A DNA stretch of 64,000 nt from assembly GCF_020141465.1 (NCBI RefSeq), contig NZ_JAHSPD010000001.1, positions 1,594,374 to 1,658,373 on the forward strand, in the 5' to 3' direction. A program made the position numbers and the translations under genes. This DNA is from Roseovarius carneus. Its GTDB lineage: Bacteria > Pseudomonadota > Alphaproteobacteria > Rhodobacterales > Rhodobacteraceae. Shown one piece after another: positions 1 through 10,386 of this stretch (position 1 is the first letter of the stretch; each line of letters opens with the position of its first letter). Below the pieces are notes generated by a model, which saw nothing but the letters and a program-made list of their open reading frames with translations, did no database searches and was not told the DNA's origin.

Positions 1-2
1 AT

Positions 3-482
3 TTCTCTGAGCCGTTGATAGATCTGCCGATCATGCTGTTTGTGCGTGCCGAGGGCGGGATGGTCTATGCTTCGGACGCGGATGTGGTGGGCAAGACTCT
101 GTGTCGGCCCAAGGGCTTTTTCACCCATGATCTGGACCGGGCGGACCGCCGCTGGCTGAGCGAGGGCCAGATCACCCTGCGCCAGCCTTCAAGCCCCGAG
201 GCCTGTCTTGAGATGGTGATGTCGGGGGAGGTGGACGCGGCCACGTTCAATGTTTTCCTTGGTACGTCCAAGATCAAAGCGATGGGGTTGCGGGGGCAGG
301 TCGTGCCTTTGGAGACGCCGCTGTCGCATGAAGCGCTGCATGTGGTGATTTCCAAGAGCCATTGGCGGGGCACCACGCATCTCTACCGCGTGAATGCGGG
401 TTTGGAGGCGTTGCGTGCGTCGGGGCGGTATGGCGAGATCGTCTCGCGCCATCTCAGCCTCTTTTGGGAACAGGTGAAATAG
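3..482 (+). CDS. Extracellular solute-binding protein family 3, C-terminal part
   Basis: The reading frame is open from the left edge, so the N-terminus, with any signal peptide and the first lobe, is missing. The visible ~159 residues look like the second lobe and hinge of a periplasmic amino-acid type binding protein: a SGEVDAATF stretch followed by regular beta-alpha units, ending in a short C-terminal helix. Such proteins deliver a solute to an ABC permease or act as a sensor domain. No permease gene follows, so its transporter, if any, would lie to the left. The following 170 bases to ybgC hold nothing I recognise. The ligand cannot be told from this fragment. Confidence 0.6.
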   Translation, partial: FSEPLIDLPIMLFVRAEGGMVYASDADVVGKTLCRPKGFFTHDLDRADRRWLSEGQITLRQPSSPEACLEMVMSGEVDAATFNVFLGTSKIKAMGLRGQVVPLETPLSHEALHVVISKSHWRGTTHLYRVNAGLEALRASGRYGEIVSRHLSLFWEQVK

Positions 483-656
483 GTCTTGAGCCGCACCTGT
501 AAGGACGCGCGCGGCAATTCCACCACCTCAGCCTCATCCGCCCTTGCGGCCTGCGGGATCAAAAGGCGCGCGTTGGCAGGGAGTGACGCAGGGCAGCAAG
601 CGGCTTCCGGGTGGGTGCATGTTGCGATTGCGGAATAGAGGGCGTAACGTGCCAAC

Positions 657-1043
657 ATGGCTCATGTTTTTCCCGTCCGCGTCTATTACGAAGATACCGA
701 CATGGGCGGCATTGTCTACCATGCTAATTACCTCAAATTCATCGAACGTGCGCGCAGCGATTGGGTGGCCACGCTTGGCGTGGACCAGCGCGCGATGAAG
801 GATGAAGGTGCTGTTTTTGCCGTGCGGCGGGTGGAGTGCGACTATCTTATGGCGGCGCGGTTTGATGACCGGCTGGAGGTGCGCACGCGGACCCTTTCGG
901 TCACGGGTGCGCGGCTTGTGATGGAGCAGGAGGTCTGGCGCGCCAAAGATCTGATTTTCTCCGCGCAGGTGACGCTTGTGTGCATCAATGACGCAGGCCA
1001 GCCCAGCCGCCTCCCGGCGAATATCCGCCGTCTTTTGCACTGA
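657..1043 (+). CDS. ybgC: YbgC-type acyl-CoA thioesterase of the Tol-Pal cluster
   Basis: A 128-residue single hotdog-fold protein of the usual family length. The N-terminal motif YYEDTDMGGIVYHANYLKF contains the conserved Asp used for thioester hydrolysis in the YbgC/4-hydroxybenzoyl-CoA thioesterase family. It hydrolyses acyl-CoA or acyl-ACP thioesters in the cytoplasm, probably linked to phospholipid metabolism. It is the first gene of the Tol-Pal cluster as in many proteobacteria, with tolQ starting about 117 bases downstream. A small perfect inverted repeat (ATGACG/CGTCAT) lies in that gap near 1063-1078. Confidence 0.92.
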   Translation: MAHVFPVRVYYEDTDMGGIVYHANYLKFIERARSDWVATLGVDQRAMKDEGAVFAVRRVECDYLMAARFDDRLEVRTRTLSVTGARLVMEQEVWRAKDLIFSAQVTLVCINDAGQPSRLPANIRRLLH

Positions 1044-1160
1044 TCTGCGAATTTTGCCGCCGATGACGTGATCGTCATGGCTTTCCCCTTGGAAATAGGC
1101 TAGTTTCATCCCAATTGAGGCATGAAAACGTGCCCATATGAAATAGAGCAGAGCAGGCTT

Positions 1161-1856
1161 ATGGAACAAGAAACCCTTGCGATGGCGCAGGAGATTGATT
1201 TCTCTATGTGGGCCCTTTTCGCGCGTGCGACCCTGGTCAACAAGATCGTGATGGTCATGTTGGTTCTCGCGTCTTTCTGGACGTGGTCGATCATCATTCA
1301 GAAAACAATCCTGTATCGCAAGGCCAAGGCTGAGGCCGAAACCTTCGATGCGCAATTCTGGTCGGGCGAGCCTTTGGACGAGCTGTTTGAGCAGACCGGA
1401 ACCGACCCCGAGGGTCAGTCACAGCGCGTCTTTGCCTCTGGCATGACCGAGTGGCGGCGCAGCCACCGGGGCGATGGTGGGATGATCGCAGGCGCGACCA
1501 GCCGGATCGACCGCTCCATGGATGTGGCCATTGCCAAGGAATCCGAAGGGCTGCAATCGCAGCTGAGCATTCTGGCAACCGTCGGCTCCACAGCGCCGTT
1601 CATCGGCCTTTTCGGCACCGTCTGGGGCATTATGCATTCGTTTATCGGCATCGCCGAGGCGGGCAATACAAACCTCGCCGTTGTGGCGCCTGGCATTGCG
1701 GAGGCCCTTCTGGCCACGGCGCTGGGCCTTATGGCGGCGATCCCGGCAGTGGTGTTCTACAACAAGCTGAGCGCGGATGTGGACCGGCTTGTCGCAGGCT
1801 ATGAGGCCTTTGCCGATGAGTTCGCGACAATTCTCAGCCGCCAGCTGGACAGTTGA
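1161..1856 (+). CDS. tolQ: Tol-Pal system proton channel subunit TolQ
   Basis: A 231-residue inner-membrane protein of the MotA/TolQ/ExbB family. One transmembrane segment lies near the N-terminus (around residues 18-40) and two near the C-terminus, with the family signature GLFGTVWGIMHSF before the second and a GIAEALLATALGLMAAIPA segment in the third. With TolR it forms the proton-driven stator that energises TolA during outer-membrane constriction at division. I use the ATG at 1161, because the family normally begins just before a short amphipathic helix; an in-frame ATG at 1122 would add 13 unlikely residues. tolR starts 3 bases after the stop. Confidence 0.93.
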   Translation: MEQETLAMAQEIDFSMWALFARATLVNKIVMVMLVLASFWTWSIIIQKTILYRKAKAEAETFDAQFWSGEPLDELFEQTGTDPEGQSQRVFASGMTEWRRSHRGDGGMIAGATSRIDRSMDVAIAKESEGLQSQLSILATVGSTAPFIGLFGTVWGIMHSFIGIAEAGNTNLAVVAPGIAEALLATALGLMAAIPAVVFYNKLSADVDRLVAGYEAFADEFATILSRQLDS

Positions 1857-1859
1857 GCC

Positions 1860-2360
1860 ATGGGTGGAGGAACCCTTCAGAGCGACGATGGCGGAGGCCG
1901 CAGGCGGCGCGGGCGCAGACGCTCGGTCCCGGTGTCGGAGATCAACGTCACACCCTTTGTGGATGTGATGATGGTACTGCTCATTATCTTCATGGTGGCC
2001 GCCCCCTTGATGACCGTGGGTGTGCCGGTGGAGCTTCCCAAGACCGCCGCCAACGCCCTGCCGAGCGAGCAGGAAGAGCCGCTCAGCATCACCATCACCG
2101 CCGATGGCACAGTGATGGTGCAAACCACGGAAGTGGCGCGTGACGAGCTTGTCGCGCGGCTGCGGGCGATTGCCGCCGAGCGCGAGAGCAACCGGATTTT
2201 TCTGCGCGCAGATGGCGCTGTACCTTATGCACAGGTGGTGCAGGTGATGGGCGCGCTCAATAGCGGTGGGTTTGAGAATATTGGCCTTGTGACGGATACG
2301 GGCGGGCCGGCATTGGACGCGGCAAGCGTGCAGAGCGACACCGCCTCCGGGCTTGAGTAA
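1860..2360 (+). CDS. tolR: Tol-Pal system stator subunit TolR
   Basis: A 166-residue ExbD/TolR family protein. A basic N-terminus is followed by EINVTPFVDVMMVLLIIFMV, the family transmembrane helix with the conserved Asp (about residue 37) that carries protons between TolQ helices. The periplasmic rest has the usual alpha/beta fold and an acidic, weakly conserved tail. It couples proton flow to TolA together with TolQ. It is encoded in the middle of a tight operon: 3 bases after tolQ and about 11 bases before the preferred tolA start. Confidence 0.93.
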   Translation: MGGGTLQSDDGGGRRRRGRRRSVPVSEINVTPFVDVMMVLLIIFMVAAPLMTVGVPVELPKTAANALPSEQEEPLSITITADGTVMVQTTEVARDELVARLRAIAAERESNRIFLRADGAVPYAQVVQVMGALNSGGFENIGLVTDTGGPALDAASVQSDTASGLE

Positions 2361-2371
2361 GGTTGCGGGCG

Positions 2372-3487
2372 GTGAATACCGGGCAAATCATATCGGGCAG
2401 CGCGCATATCGGGCTTCTGGGCTGGGCGCTCTTGGGAAATATGTTCTCAAGCGATCCGTTGCCATTCGAGGTCACGCAAGTCACCGCCATTTCCGCCGAG
2501 GAATATGCCGCCCTCTTCGATCAAACCGGCCCGGTGCCGGTGCCTGAGGTGATCGCCCCGGAGGTGCCTGACGCCCCCGACGAGGCGCCCCCGCTCAGCG
2601 CCACCCCCGATGAGGCCCCCGTGCAACCCGCGCCCGAAGCCGCAGCCCCGCCCGAGCCCGATCCAGCGCCCGAGGCCGTGGCCCCCGTGGAGCAGGCAGA
2701 GGCGCAGGACGAAGCGCCGGTGCTGGAGCCGCCCTCCGAGGACGTCGCAGCCCTTCTGCCCGAAACAGCGCCCGTTCCCCAAGAACGCCCTGCCGAGCGT
2801 GTGGCCCCCGAACAAGTGGCCCCGCCTGAGCCGGAAACCGCCGTCGATGATGTGGTGCGCGAGCAGGTCGTGCAAGACGAGGCGGGCGAGACCCAAGCCG
2901 AGCAGCAAGAGGCAACTGCGCCTGAGGCTGCCGCGACCGAGATCGTGACCGAGGCCGAGCAGGCAGCACCGTCTGCCTCTGTCCGCCCCAGGTCGCGCCC
3001 CGCCCAAGTGGTCGCCGCAACGCCAGAGCCAGAGCCCGCGCCCACAGTTGAGACAGCCGCGCAAACCCCTGCTGCGGAAGTCGAAGACAACAGCGCAGTC
3101 GAGGCCGCCCTCGCCGCCGCTTTGGGCGGCACCACGACGCCTACGCCCACGGTCTCGTCCGGCCCGCCACTTACGCGCGGCGAGAAAGATGCGCTGCGCG
3201 TGTCGGTGCAAAATTGCTGGAACGTGGGCTCGCTCAGTTCCGAGGCGTTGCAAACATCCGTGGTCGTCTCGGTCGAGATGGGCGAGGACAGCCGCCCGCT
3301 GCAAAACTCCATCCGCATGGAGAGCTTCTCTGGCGGGTCCGCCGCCGCCGCGCAACAGGCCTATGAGGCTGCGCGTCGCGCGATTATCCGCTGCGGTGCA
3401 CGTGGATTTAACCTGCCCGCCGATAAGTTTGCCTCTTGGCAGACTATCGAAATGACCTTTAATCCTGAGAATATGAGGATCAAATGA
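2372..3487 (+). CDS. tolA: TolA-like cell envelope protein
   Basis: A ~371-residue protein by position and architecture TolA: a short cytoplasmic start, one transmembrane helix (about residues 10-25), then some 200 residues very rich in Pro, Ala, Glu and Val that span the periplasm, and a globular C-terminal TonB/TolA-like domain from about residue 265 ([18 protein letters not shown] onward). It links the TolQR motor to TolB-Pal. Two non-ATG starts fit: TTG at 2363 and GTG at 2372. I prefer GTG, with the AAGG overlapping the tolR stop as its ribosome site. The stop overlaps the tolB start (ATGA). The Pro/Ala/Glu linker has long open frames on the other strand that are compositional shadows. 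Confidence 0.85.
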   Translation: MNTGQIISGSAHIGLLGWALLGNMFSSDPLPFEVTQVTAISAEEYAALFDQTGPVPVPEVIAPEVPDAPDEAPPLSATPDEAPVQPAPEAAAPPEPDPAPEAVAPVEQAEAQDEAPVLEPPSEDVAALLPETAPVPQERPAERVAPEQVAPPEPETAVDDVVREQVVQDEAGETQAEQQEATAPEAAATEIVTEAEQAAPSASVRPRSRPAQVVAATPEPEPAPTVETAAQTPAAEVEDNSAVEAALAAALGGTTTPTPTVSSGPPLTRGEKDALRVSVQNCWNVGSLSSEALQTSVVVSVEMGEDSRPLQNSIRMESFSGGSAAAAQQAYEAARRAIIRCGARGFNLPADKFASWQTIEMTFNPENMRIK

Positions 3488-4821
3488 TGATGCGTCTCGT
3501 GACCCTTCTGGCCTTTATGACCCTTGCCGCCCTGTTCTCGGGGATGCCCGCGCCCGGCCACGCGCAGGATGGGCCCTTGCGGATCGAAATCACCGAAGGT
3601 GTGATCGAGCCTATGCCTTTCGCGGTCCCGGCCTTTGTCGCCGACAGCGCAGGGGGCGAGCAGGTCGCGCGCGACATCGCGGGCGTGATCTCCGCCGATC
3701 TGAGTGGCACAGGGCTTTTCCGGGAAATCCCCTCCGAGGCCTTCATTAGCCGTATCACCAGTTTTGCCAGCCCTGTGCAATTCGCCGATTGGAAGGCCGT
3801 GAACGCGCAGGCCCTCGTCACCGGTGCTGTGAGCGTGGACAGCGCGGGCAAGCTGGTTGTGCGCTTTCGGGTGTGGGACGTGTTCGCGGGGCAGGAACTT
3901 GGCAGCGGGCTGCAATTCGTGGGCACGGTGCAGGGCTGGCGGCGCATGGCGCATAAGGTTGCCGATCAGGTCTATAGCCGCATCACCGGCGAGAGCGGAT
4001 ATTTCGACAGCCGGGTTGTCTTTGTCGCCGAAACCGGCCCCAAGGATCAGCGCGCCAAGCGCCTTGCGATCATGGATTATGACGGCGCCAATGTAAGCTA
4101 CCTCACCGATAGCAGCGCGCTTGTTCTCGCCCCGCGCTTTTCGCCCACGGGCGACCGGATCCTCTACACTAGCTATGAGACGGGCTTTCCGCGCATTTAT
4201 GTGCTGGACGTGGCCAGCGTGACGCGGCGTGTGCTGGAAAGCCAGGATGGGACGATGAGCTTTGCGCCGCGCTTTGGCCCCGATGGGCAGGTTGTTGTCT
4301 ACTCGCTCAGCCGGGGGGGGAATACGGATATCTTCCGCATGGATATCGGCTCAGGGCGCAGCACACAGCTGACCAATGCGCCGTCGATCGAGACCGCCCC
4401 AAGCTTCAGCCCCGATGGCAGCCAGATCGTGTTTGAGAGCGACCGGGCGGGCTCCAATCAGATCTATGTGATGAGTGCCTCGGGCGGCGAAGCGCGCCGG
4501 ATCAGCAGCGGCACAGGCCAATATGGCACACCCGTCTGGTCCCCGCGCGGTGATCTCATCGCGTTCACCAAGCAATCCAAGGGCCGGTTCCATATCGGCG
4601 TGATGCGCACCGATGGCAGCGAAGAACGGCTTTTGACCGCGTCCTTCCTCGATGAGGGGCCCACATGGTCGCCCAATGGCCGCGTGATCATGTTCACCCG
4701 CGAGACCCAAGGCGCACAGGGGCAGGCAAACCTCTATTCCGTCGATATCACGGGCCGGAACCTGCGCAAGGTGCCGACCACAAGCGGGGCGAGCGATCCG
4801 TCATGGTCGCCGCTGCAATAA
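3484..4821 (+). CDS. tolB: Tol-Pal system periplasmic protein TolB
   Basis: A 445-residue secreted protein. A cleavable signal peptide (ending near AHA/Q, about residue 23) precedes the N-terminal alpha/beta domain, then a six-bladed beta-propeller with repeated blade motifs such as [28 protein letters not shown] and SDPSWSPLQ. TolB binds Pal and TolA in the periplasm and takes part in outer-membrane invagination and lipid homeostasis. Length and domain order are standard. The start overlaps the tolA stop by four bases, indicating coupled translation. Confidence 0.95.
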   Translation: MMMRLVTLLAFMTLAALFSGMPAPGHAQDGPLRIEITEGVIEPMPFAVPAFVADSAGGEQVARDIAGVISADLSGTGLFREIPSEAFISRITSFASPVQFADWKAVNAQALVTGAVSVDSAGKLVVRFRVWDVFAGQELGSGLQFVGTVQGWRRMAHKVADQVYSRITGESGYFDSRVVFVAETGPKDQRAKRLAIMDYDGANVSYLTDSSALVLAPRFSPTGDRILYTSYETGFPRIYVLDVASVTRRVLESQDGTMSFAPRFGPDGQVVVYSLSRGGNTDIFRMDIGSGRSTQLTNAPSIETAPSFSPDGSQIVFESDRAGSNQIYVMSASGGEARRISSGTGQYGTPVWSPRGDLIAFTKQSKGRFHIGVMRTDGSEERLLTASFLDEGPTWSPNGRVIMFTRETQGAQGQANLYSVDITGRNLRKVPTTSGASDPSWSPLQ

Positions 4822-4855
4822 GCCGAAGCAGCATGGGTTTGGGGCCTCTTGTATT

Positions 4856-4884
4856 TTGCAAAACGGCCCATCACGTGCTAGAAG
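4856..4884 (+). promoter_or_regulatory. Possible sigma-70 promoter ahead of pal
   Basis: TTGCAA, 17 bases, TAGAAG, placed in the 106-base gap between tolB and pal. It would give pal extra transcription beyond the tol operon, which suits an abundant lipoprotein. Only the -35 box is good; the -10 is weak, so this is a guess from spacing. Confidence 0.3.
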
Positions 4885-4927
4885 ATAAAGAAAAAATACT
4901 TCACCCATATTGAGCGGGGCAAAAACG

Positions 4928-5440
4928 ATGAAACTGATTAAATCCACACTGATGCTGACGGCGGCACTGGCGCTGGCGGCGTGTACCAATCCTGACCGGT
5001 TTGGTGATAACGGCAACGCGGTCGATCTTAACAGCGCGAATGGGGGCTTTGCCGGATCGGCCAGCGATCCCACGTCGCCTGCCTATTTTCAACAGACGGT
5101 CGGTGATCGCATCCTCTTTCCGGTGGATCAATTCACGCTGACCGCGGACGCGCGAGCGACTTTGGACGGACAGGCCACATGGCTGATGACCAACACCGAT
5201 TTCGACGCGGTGATCGAAGGCCACGCGGACGAGCAAGGCACGCGGGAATACAACCTCGCGCTGGGTGCGCGGCGCGCCAATTCGGTGCAGGAATACCTGC
5301 TGAGCCGTGGTGTGCCGGGCAACCGTATGCGCGTTGTCAGCTTTGGCAAGGAACGCCCCATCGAGCTTTGCAGCGCCGAAAGCTGCTATGCTCAGAACCG
5401 CCGTGCAGTGACTGTGATCTCCATTTCACCCACCAGCTAA
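4928..5440 (+). CDS. pal: Peptidoglycan-associated lipoprotein Pal
   Basis: A 170-residue outer-membrane lipoprotein. The signal peptide ends in a lipobox (LALAAC), so Cys at about position 21 is lipidated. The C-terminal 100 residues are an OmpA-like peptidoglycan-binding domain, with the motif EGHADEQGTREYNLALGARR that carries the diaminopimelate-binding Asp and Arg. It anchors the outer membrane to the cell wall and binds TolB. I chose the ATG at 4928, since it gives a perfect lipoprotein signal; the frame opens slightly earlier. cpoB follows after 15 bases. Confidence 0.95.
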   Translation: MKLIKSTLMLTAALALAACTNPDRFGDNGNAVDLNSANGGFAGSASDPTSPAYFQQTVGDRILFPVDQFTLTADARATLDGQATWLMTNTDFDAVIEGHADEQGTREYNLALGARRANSVQEYLLSRGVPGNRMRVVSFGKERPIELCSAESCYAQNRRAVTVISISPTS

Positions 5441-5455
5441 AGTAAGGCCGCCCCC

Positions 5456-6289
5456 ATGCGTTTCATCTTCCGGCTTTGCGCCGCAGCCCTTTTGGCCGCT
5501 ACGTTTGGCGGTCCTGCCTTGGCACAGGACCGTGACCAGACCTTGGCCGATATCCGGCAGGAACTTTCGGTGCTGTTTGTCGAGGTGCGCAAGCTGAACC
5601 GGGAACTGAGCACGACAGGCGGCGCGTCTGATCTGTCGCTTGGTGGCTCTGTTTTGGACCGTGTGGGCGCGATTGAAAGCGAATTGCAGCGCCTCACGGC
5701 CAAGACCGAGGAGTTGGAGCTGCGCGTGGACCGGATCGTGAGGGACGGGACAAACCGGATTGGCGATCTGGAGTTTCGGCTTGTGGAGCTTGAGGGCGGT
5801 GATCTGAGCCAATTGGGCGAAACCAGCACTTTGGGCGGCGGCGAGGTGTCAACGGTGACGCCCGCACTCGCGCCCGAGCAAACCAACGCCCCTCAGTCCG
5901 AGATGGCTGTGGGCGAGCGCGCTGATTTCGAGGCCGCCGAGGCCGCTATGGCGGCTGGCAACCATGCCGAGGCCGCCGCACTTTTTGCCGCGTTTCGCAG
6001 CAATTATCCCGGTGGCCCGCTGAGCGAGCGCGCAGGGCTGTCCCAAGGGGCGGCACTTGAGGCGGCAGGCGACACGGCTCCGGCGGCGCGGGCCTATCTC
6101 GATGTTTTCTCGACCAATCCGCAAGGCGCGGTGGCCCCCGAGGCTCTTTTCCTTCTGGGGCAATCCCTTGGTCGTTTGGGTCAGACTGATGAGGCTTGCC
6201 TCACGCTGACCGAGGTTGGCACGCGTTTTCCCGCCTCCGACAAGGTGCTTGAGGCACAATCGGCCATGCAAAACCTCGGCTGCTCGTGA
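5456..6289 (+). CDS. cpoB: Tol-Pal associated periplasmic protein CpoB/YbgF
   Basis: A 277-residue secreted protein: signal peptide (ending about ALA/Q, residue 23), a helical trimerisation region up to about residue 110 with repeated 'RVGAIESELQRLTAKTEELELR'-like heptads, a variable linker, and three C-terminal tetratricopeptide repeats from about residue 155 (ADFEAAEAAMAAGNHAEAAA). CpoB coordinates peptidoglycan synthesis with Tol-driven outer-membrane constriction. It closes the classical tol operon, and its stop overlaps the GTG start of tilS by four bases. Confidence 0.9.
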   Translation: MRFIFRLCAAALLAATFGGPALAQDRDQTLADIRQELSVLFVEVRKLNRELSTTGGASDLSLGGSVLDRVGAIESELQRLTAKTEELELRVDRIVRDGTNRIGDLEFRLVELEGGDLSQLGETSTLGGGEVSTVTPALAPEQTNAPQSEMAVGERADFEAAEAAMAAGNHAEAAALFAAFRSNYPGGPLSERAGLSQGAALEAAGDTAPAARAYLDVFSTNPQGAVAPEALFLLGQSLGRLGQTDEACLTLTEVGTRFPASDKVLEAQSAMQNLGCS

Positions 6290-7524
6290 CGGCAGAGGCG
6301 CTCGGGCGGCTCATTTCTGAACATTTCGGCGCGGCTACGGCGACGCAGGCCTCTTTGGGGGTGGCTGTGTCTGGTGGTGGCGATTCACTGGCGCTTTTGC
6401 ATCTGCTCAAAGCGTGGGGCGGGCCGCTGCGCGTGGTCACTGTGGATCACGGGCTGCGCGCAGAGGCGGCGGGGGAGGCGCTTGGTGTGGCCGAGGCCTG
6501 CGCCGCGCTGAACGTGCCGCATGATATCCTGCGATGGGATGGCTGGGACGGGCAGGGGAACCTCTCCGCCCGCGCGCGGGCCGCGCGCTATGCTTTGATG
6601 CGCGATTGGGCGCTTGGGCATGGGCTGAGCGGCTTGGCGCTGGGGCACACGGCTGAAGATCAGGCAGAAACGGTCCTGATGCGGCTCGCGCGGCGGGCGG
6701 GCGTCGATGGCCTTTCGGGCATGTCCGCAAAGCGGGGTATGGGTAAAATGATTATGCACCGCCCCCTTCTGGCCGCGCGGCGCGAGGCTTTGCGCGACTA
6801 TCTTCGTGGGCTGGGTGTGGCTTGGGTCGATGATCCCAGCAATACCGACGGCGCATTCCGCCGGGTGCAGGCGCGCCGCGCTCTGGAGGCGTTGGAGCCT
6901 TTGGGGCTGACGGTGGAGGCGCTTTGCGATGTGGCTGGGCATCTGGCCGAGGCGCGCGAGACCCTTGCGCAGATTGCGGCGGCGGAGGCGGATAAGATTT
7001 GTCGGGTCGCGCAGGGCGATGTGCTGATTGACCCTGTGCGGTTCTCTTGCCTGCGCCCAGATATCGCGCGGAGGATCATGGAGGCCGTGCTGCGCTGGAT
7101 CACCGGCGCGGACTACGGGCCGCGCGGTGCCGAGACGGCCCGCGCGCTGGCCAAGGTGGCGGCGCAGGAAAGCTTCACACTGGCCGGGTGCCGGATCACC
7201 ATGTCCCGCGGTGAGATGCGCGTCACCCGCGAATATAGGGCCGCAGAGCGGGCCGTGCCGTCCAAGGGAGGGGTCTGGGACAATCGCTGGACCGTTAGCC
7301 CCGCGCCGGAGGGGGCCGAGTGGCGCGCGCTGGGCCCCGAGGGCCGGACCATGATGCCAGACTGGCGGCAGAGTGGGGTTCCCGTGGCGTCCATTGAGGC
7401 GTCTCCGGCGCTGTGGCAGGGCGCGGAAATACTGGCCGCGCCGCTGGGCCAACCGGACGCGGGGCATGGCGCAGAACTGTGCCGTTCTGCGCCAGATTTG
7501 CGCACATTGATATTATCGCATTGA
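6286..7524 (+). CDS. tilS: tRNA(Ile)-lysidine synthetase
   Basis: A 412-residue cytoplasmic enzyme of the N-type ATP pyrophosphatase family. The PP-loop SGGGDS is at residues 29-34 (usual SGGxDS), followed by family segments HGLRAEA and LGHTAEDQAETVLMRL. It converts the wobble cytidine of the CAU-anticodon tRNA(Ile) to lysidine so that AUA codons are read correctly; it is normally essential. It begins with GTG, coupled to the cpoB stop. The 78 bases after it lead to ftsH, a neighbour pair common in bacteria. Confidence 0.93.
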   Translation: MTAEALGRLISEHFGAATATQASLGVAVSGGGDSLALLHLLKAWGGPLRVVTVDHGLRAEAAGEALGVAEACAALNVPHDILRWDGWDGQGNLSARARAARYALMRDWALGHGLSGLALGHTAEDQAETVLMRLARRAGVDGLSGMSAKRGMGKMIMHRPLLAARREALRDYLRGLGVAWVDDPSNTDGAFRRVQARRALEALEPLGLTVEALCDVAGHLAEARETLAQIAAAEADKICRVAQGDVLIDPVRFSCLRPDIARRIMEAVLRWITGADYGPRGAETARALAKVAAQESFTLAGCRITMSRGEMRVTREYRAAERAVPSKGGVWDNRWTVSPAPEGAEWRALGPEGRTMMPDWRQSGVPVASIEASPALWQGAEILAAPLGQPDAGHGAELCRSAPDLRTLILSH

Positions 7525-7602
7525 AGTAAGGGTCATCATCTCTATTTTAGAGGTAACGCCACCGCGATCGGCGCGGGGCAAACGAATTCTAGGAGTGTTC
7601 CT

Positions 7603-9522
7603 TTGGGTAACGCACGCAATATCGCCTTCTGGCTGGTTCTGTTCTTGCTGATTCTCGCGCTGTTCAATCTGTTCAGCGGATCGAGCGGGGCCGTTCAAAG
7701 CAAATCGGTGAGCTATTCTGAGTTCATCACATCGGTTCAGGATGACAATGTCACCGCTGTGACCATCGACGGGGAAACGATCCAGTTTCGCGGCGCGGAT
7801 GGGCAGGACTACTCCACTATAATGCCGGCCGATGCACAGATCACCGAGACGCTGATTGCTCAGAACATTCCCGTCACGGCCAAGAGCCAGACGCAATCGG
7901 GCTTCCAAACCTTCCTCGTGTCGCTATTGCCTTTCGTTTTGCTGATCGGGGTGTGGATTTATTTCATGAACCGGATGCAGGGCGGCGGCAAAGGTGGGGC
8001 GATGGGCTTTGGTAAATCCAAGGCCAAGATGCTGACCGAAAAGTCGGGCCGCGTGACCTTTGATGACGTGGCAGGCATCGACGAGGCCAAGGAAGAGCTG
8101 GAAGAGATCGTTGAATTCCTGCGCAACCCGCAGAAATTCTCGCGCTTGGGCGGGCAGATCCCCAAAGGTGCGCTTCTCGTGGGCCCTCCGGGTACGGGTA
8201 AAACGCTTCTGGCGCGCGCCATTGCGGGTGAGGCGGGTGTGCCATTCTTCACCATCTCTGGCTCAGATTTTGTGGAAATGTTTGTGGGCGTCGGTGCAAG
8301 CCGCGTGCGCGATATGTTTGAGCAGGCGAAGAAAAACGCGCCGTGTATCGTCTTTATCGACGAGATTGACGCCGTGGGCCGTCACCGTGGCGCGGGCTAT
8401 GGCGGCGGCAATGACGAGCGTGAGCAAACGCTCAACCAGCTTCTGGTGGAGATGGACGGGTTTGAGGCCAACGAGGGCGTGATCATCGTGGCCGCGACCA
8501 ACCGTAAGGACGTGCTCGACCCTGCATTGCTGCGTCCGGGCCGTTTTGACCGTCAGGTCACTGTGCCAAACCCCGATATCAAAGGCCGTGAGAAAATTCT
8601 CGGCGTGCATGCGCGCAAGACGCCGCTTGGCCCTGATGTGGACCTGCGCCTGATCGCGCGTGGCTCGCCCGGCTTCTCCGGCGCGGATTTGGCCAACCTT
8701 GTGAACGAGGCGGCCTTGATGGCTGCGCGTTTGGGGCGGCGGTTTGTCACCATGGTGGATTTTGAGCAGGCCAAAGATAAGGTCATGATGGGGGCCGAGC
8801 GCCGCTCCATGGTCCTGACGCAGGACCAAAAGGAAAAGACGGCGTATCATGAAGCCGGTCACGCCATTGTCGGCATGGCCTTGCCGAAATGTGATCCGGT
8901 CTACAAGGCGACGATCATCCCGCGCGGTGGCGCGTTGGGCATGGTGGTGAGCCTGCCGGAGATTGACCGCCTGAACTGGCACCGGTCCGAGTGTGAGCAA
9001 AAGCTCGCCATGACCATGGCCGGGAAAGCCGCCGAGATCATCAAATACGGCGCGGATGATGTGAGCAACGGCCCCGCCGGTGATATTCAGCAGGCCTCGG
9101 GCCTTGCGCGCGCCATGGTGCTGCGCTGGGGCATGTCCGACAAGGTTGGCAACATCGATTACCAGCAGGCCCATGAAGGCTATATGGGCAACGGCGCGGG
9201 CAGTTTCTCAATCTCGGCCAGCACCAAAGAGCTGATCGAGCAAGAGGTCAAACGCATGATCGACGAGGCCTACGGCACCGCATTCAAAATTCTCACTGAT
9301 AAGAATGAGGAGTGGGAACGTCTGGCCCAAGGCCTTTTGGAATATGAGACCCTGACCGGCGAAGAGATCGTGCGCGTTGCACGTGGCGACCCGCCGCAGA
9401 TGGACGATGATGCGGAAGATCCCGATGCGGGCAACGCGCCTTCTGTCACCGCCATTCCCAAGACCAAGCCCAAAGCGCCGCGTGCGCCCGGCGGCGGCAT
9501 GGAGCCCGAACCCACCGCGTGA
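7603..9522 (+). CDS. ftsH: ATP-dependent zinc metalloprotease FtsH
   Basis: A 639-residue inner-membrane AAA+ protease. Two transmembrane helices (about residues 8-25 and 102-121) flank a periplasmic domain. Then come Walker A GPPGTGKT (194-201), Walker B IVFIDEID (249-256), the second region of homology with RPGRFDR, and the zinc site HEAGH (416-420). It degrades unassembled membrane proteins and short-lived regulators. The start is TTG at 7603, supported by AGGAG at 7591-7595 and by the [10 protein letters not shown] beginning usual for Roseobacter FtsH. Its stop overlaps the next gene's GTG by four bases. Confidence 0.97.
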   Translation: MGNARNIAFWLVLFLLILALFNLFSGSSGAVQSKSVSYSEFITSVQDDNVTAVTIDGETIQFRGADGQDYSTIMPADAQITETLIAQNIPVTAKSQTQSGFQTFLVSLLPFVLLIGVWIYFMNRMQGGGKGGAMGFGKSKAKMLTEKSGRVTFDDVAGIDEAKEELEEIVEFLRNPQKFSRLGGQIPKGALLVGPPGTGKTLLARAIAGEAGVPFFTISGSDFVEMFVGVGASRVRDMFEQAKKNAPCIVFIDEIDAVGRHRGAGYGGGNDEREQTLNQLLVEMDGFEANEGVIIVAATNRKDVLDPALLRPGRFDRQVTVPNPDIKGREKILGVHARKTPLGPDVDLRLIARGSPGFSGADLANLVNEAALMAARLGRRFVTMVDFEQAKDKVMMGAERRSMVLTQDQKEKTAYHEAGHAIVGMALPKCDPVYKATIIPRGGALGMVVSLPEIDRLNWHRSECEQKLAMTMAGKAAEIIKYGADDVSNGPAGDIQQASGLARAMVLRWGMSDKVGNIDYQQAHEGYMGNGAGSFSISASTKELIEQEVKRMIDEAYGTAFKILTDKNEEWERLAQGLLEYETLTGEEIVRVARGDPPQMDDDAEDPDAGNAPSVTAIPKTKPKAPRAPGGGMEPEPTA

Positions 9523-10304
9523 CCAAACTTGCCGCCAAAGCAGACTGGAACCCGGGCGCCTATGCCCGGTTCCAGGACTTGCGCCTGCGCCCTGCGATGG
9601 ATCTTCTCAACGCCGTGGGTCAGATGGGCGCGGGCGAAGTGGTCGATCTCGGATGTGGTACAGGTTCGATGGGCTCAGCACTCGCGGCGCGGGCCTCGGG
9701 GCGACCTGTGGTGGGCGTCGATGCGTCGCCTGCCATGCTCGCCAAGGCGCGGCAATCCAAGGGCTATGACAGTTTGCAGCAGGCCGATTTTCGCGATTGG
9801 CACCCGCGCCGCGCGCCCGGCCTGATCTATTCCAACGCGGCGCTGCATTGGACCGGGGACCACGGCAAATTGCTGCCCCGGCTGATTGGCTTCTTGGGCA
9901 AAGGCGGCACGCTGGCCGTGCAATTGCCGCACCAGAACAACGCGCCCTCGCACCGGGTCTGGCTGACGCTGGCGCAGGAAATCTTCCCCGGGCGGGTCGA
10001 TATCGAGACGACTCCGGGTATTCAGAAGCCCGTTGAATATGAAGAAATGCTCTCGCCCTTGGGCCGGTTCCGCATGTGGGAGACGGAGTATTACCAACGT
10101 CTGAGGGCCGAAGCCGGGAGCCATCCGGTGCGCCGCTACACCGAGAGCACCTATGCGCGCCCGATTCTTGATGCGCTGGAACCTGATGAGCGGGTTGCTC
10201 TCATTAAGGCCTATGAGGATGTGATGAACAGCGCCTACCCCGTGCGCGGCGATGGCTCGGTGCTCTTCCCGTTCCGGCGGTTCTTTTTTACACTCACGGT
10301 TTAA
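9519..10304 (+). CDS. tam: Trans-aconitate methyltransferase-like SAM enzyme
   Basis: A 261-residue class I SAM-dependent methyltransferase. The N-terminus [19 protein letters not shown] matches the Tam pattern W-x-P-x2-Y-x-R/K-F...R-x-R-P. The SAM-binding loop is [11 protein letters not shown], with an acidic residue after strand two ([11 protein letters not shown]) and a SNAALHW motif typical of Tam. The E. coli enzyme (252 aa) monomethylates trans-aconitate, an aconitase inhibitor that forms spontaneously. The start is GTG, overlapping the ftsH stop. Substrate is inferred from family only; an acnA gene occurs elsewhere in the window (54.8-57.5 kb). Confidence 0.78.
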   Translation: MTKLAAKADWNPGAYARFQDLRLRPAMDLLNAVGQMGAGEVVDLGCGTGSMGSALAARASGRPVVGVDASPAMLAKARQSKGYDSLQQADFRDWHPRRAPGLIYSNAALHWTGDHGKLLPRLIGFLGKGGTLAVQLPHQNNAPSHRVWLTLAQEIFPGRVDIETTPGIQKPVEYEEMLSPLGRFRMWETEYYQRLRAEAGSHPVRRYTESTYARPILDALEPDERVALIKAYEDVMNSAYPVRGDGSVLFPFRRFFFTLTV

Positions 10305-10386
10305 GCAGGCACGACGCCGTAAAAGGGCGTTGACGCGGGGCGTGCGCGCAGGCCAAGTTTGCGGGCAGTCCTAAGGAGCCTGTCTC

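Noticed and set aside
383..658. Minus-strand 91-residue frame between the binding protein and ybgC
   Set aside because: Part of it overlaps the binding-protein end; no family or ribosome site, and it would end inside a well-supported gene.
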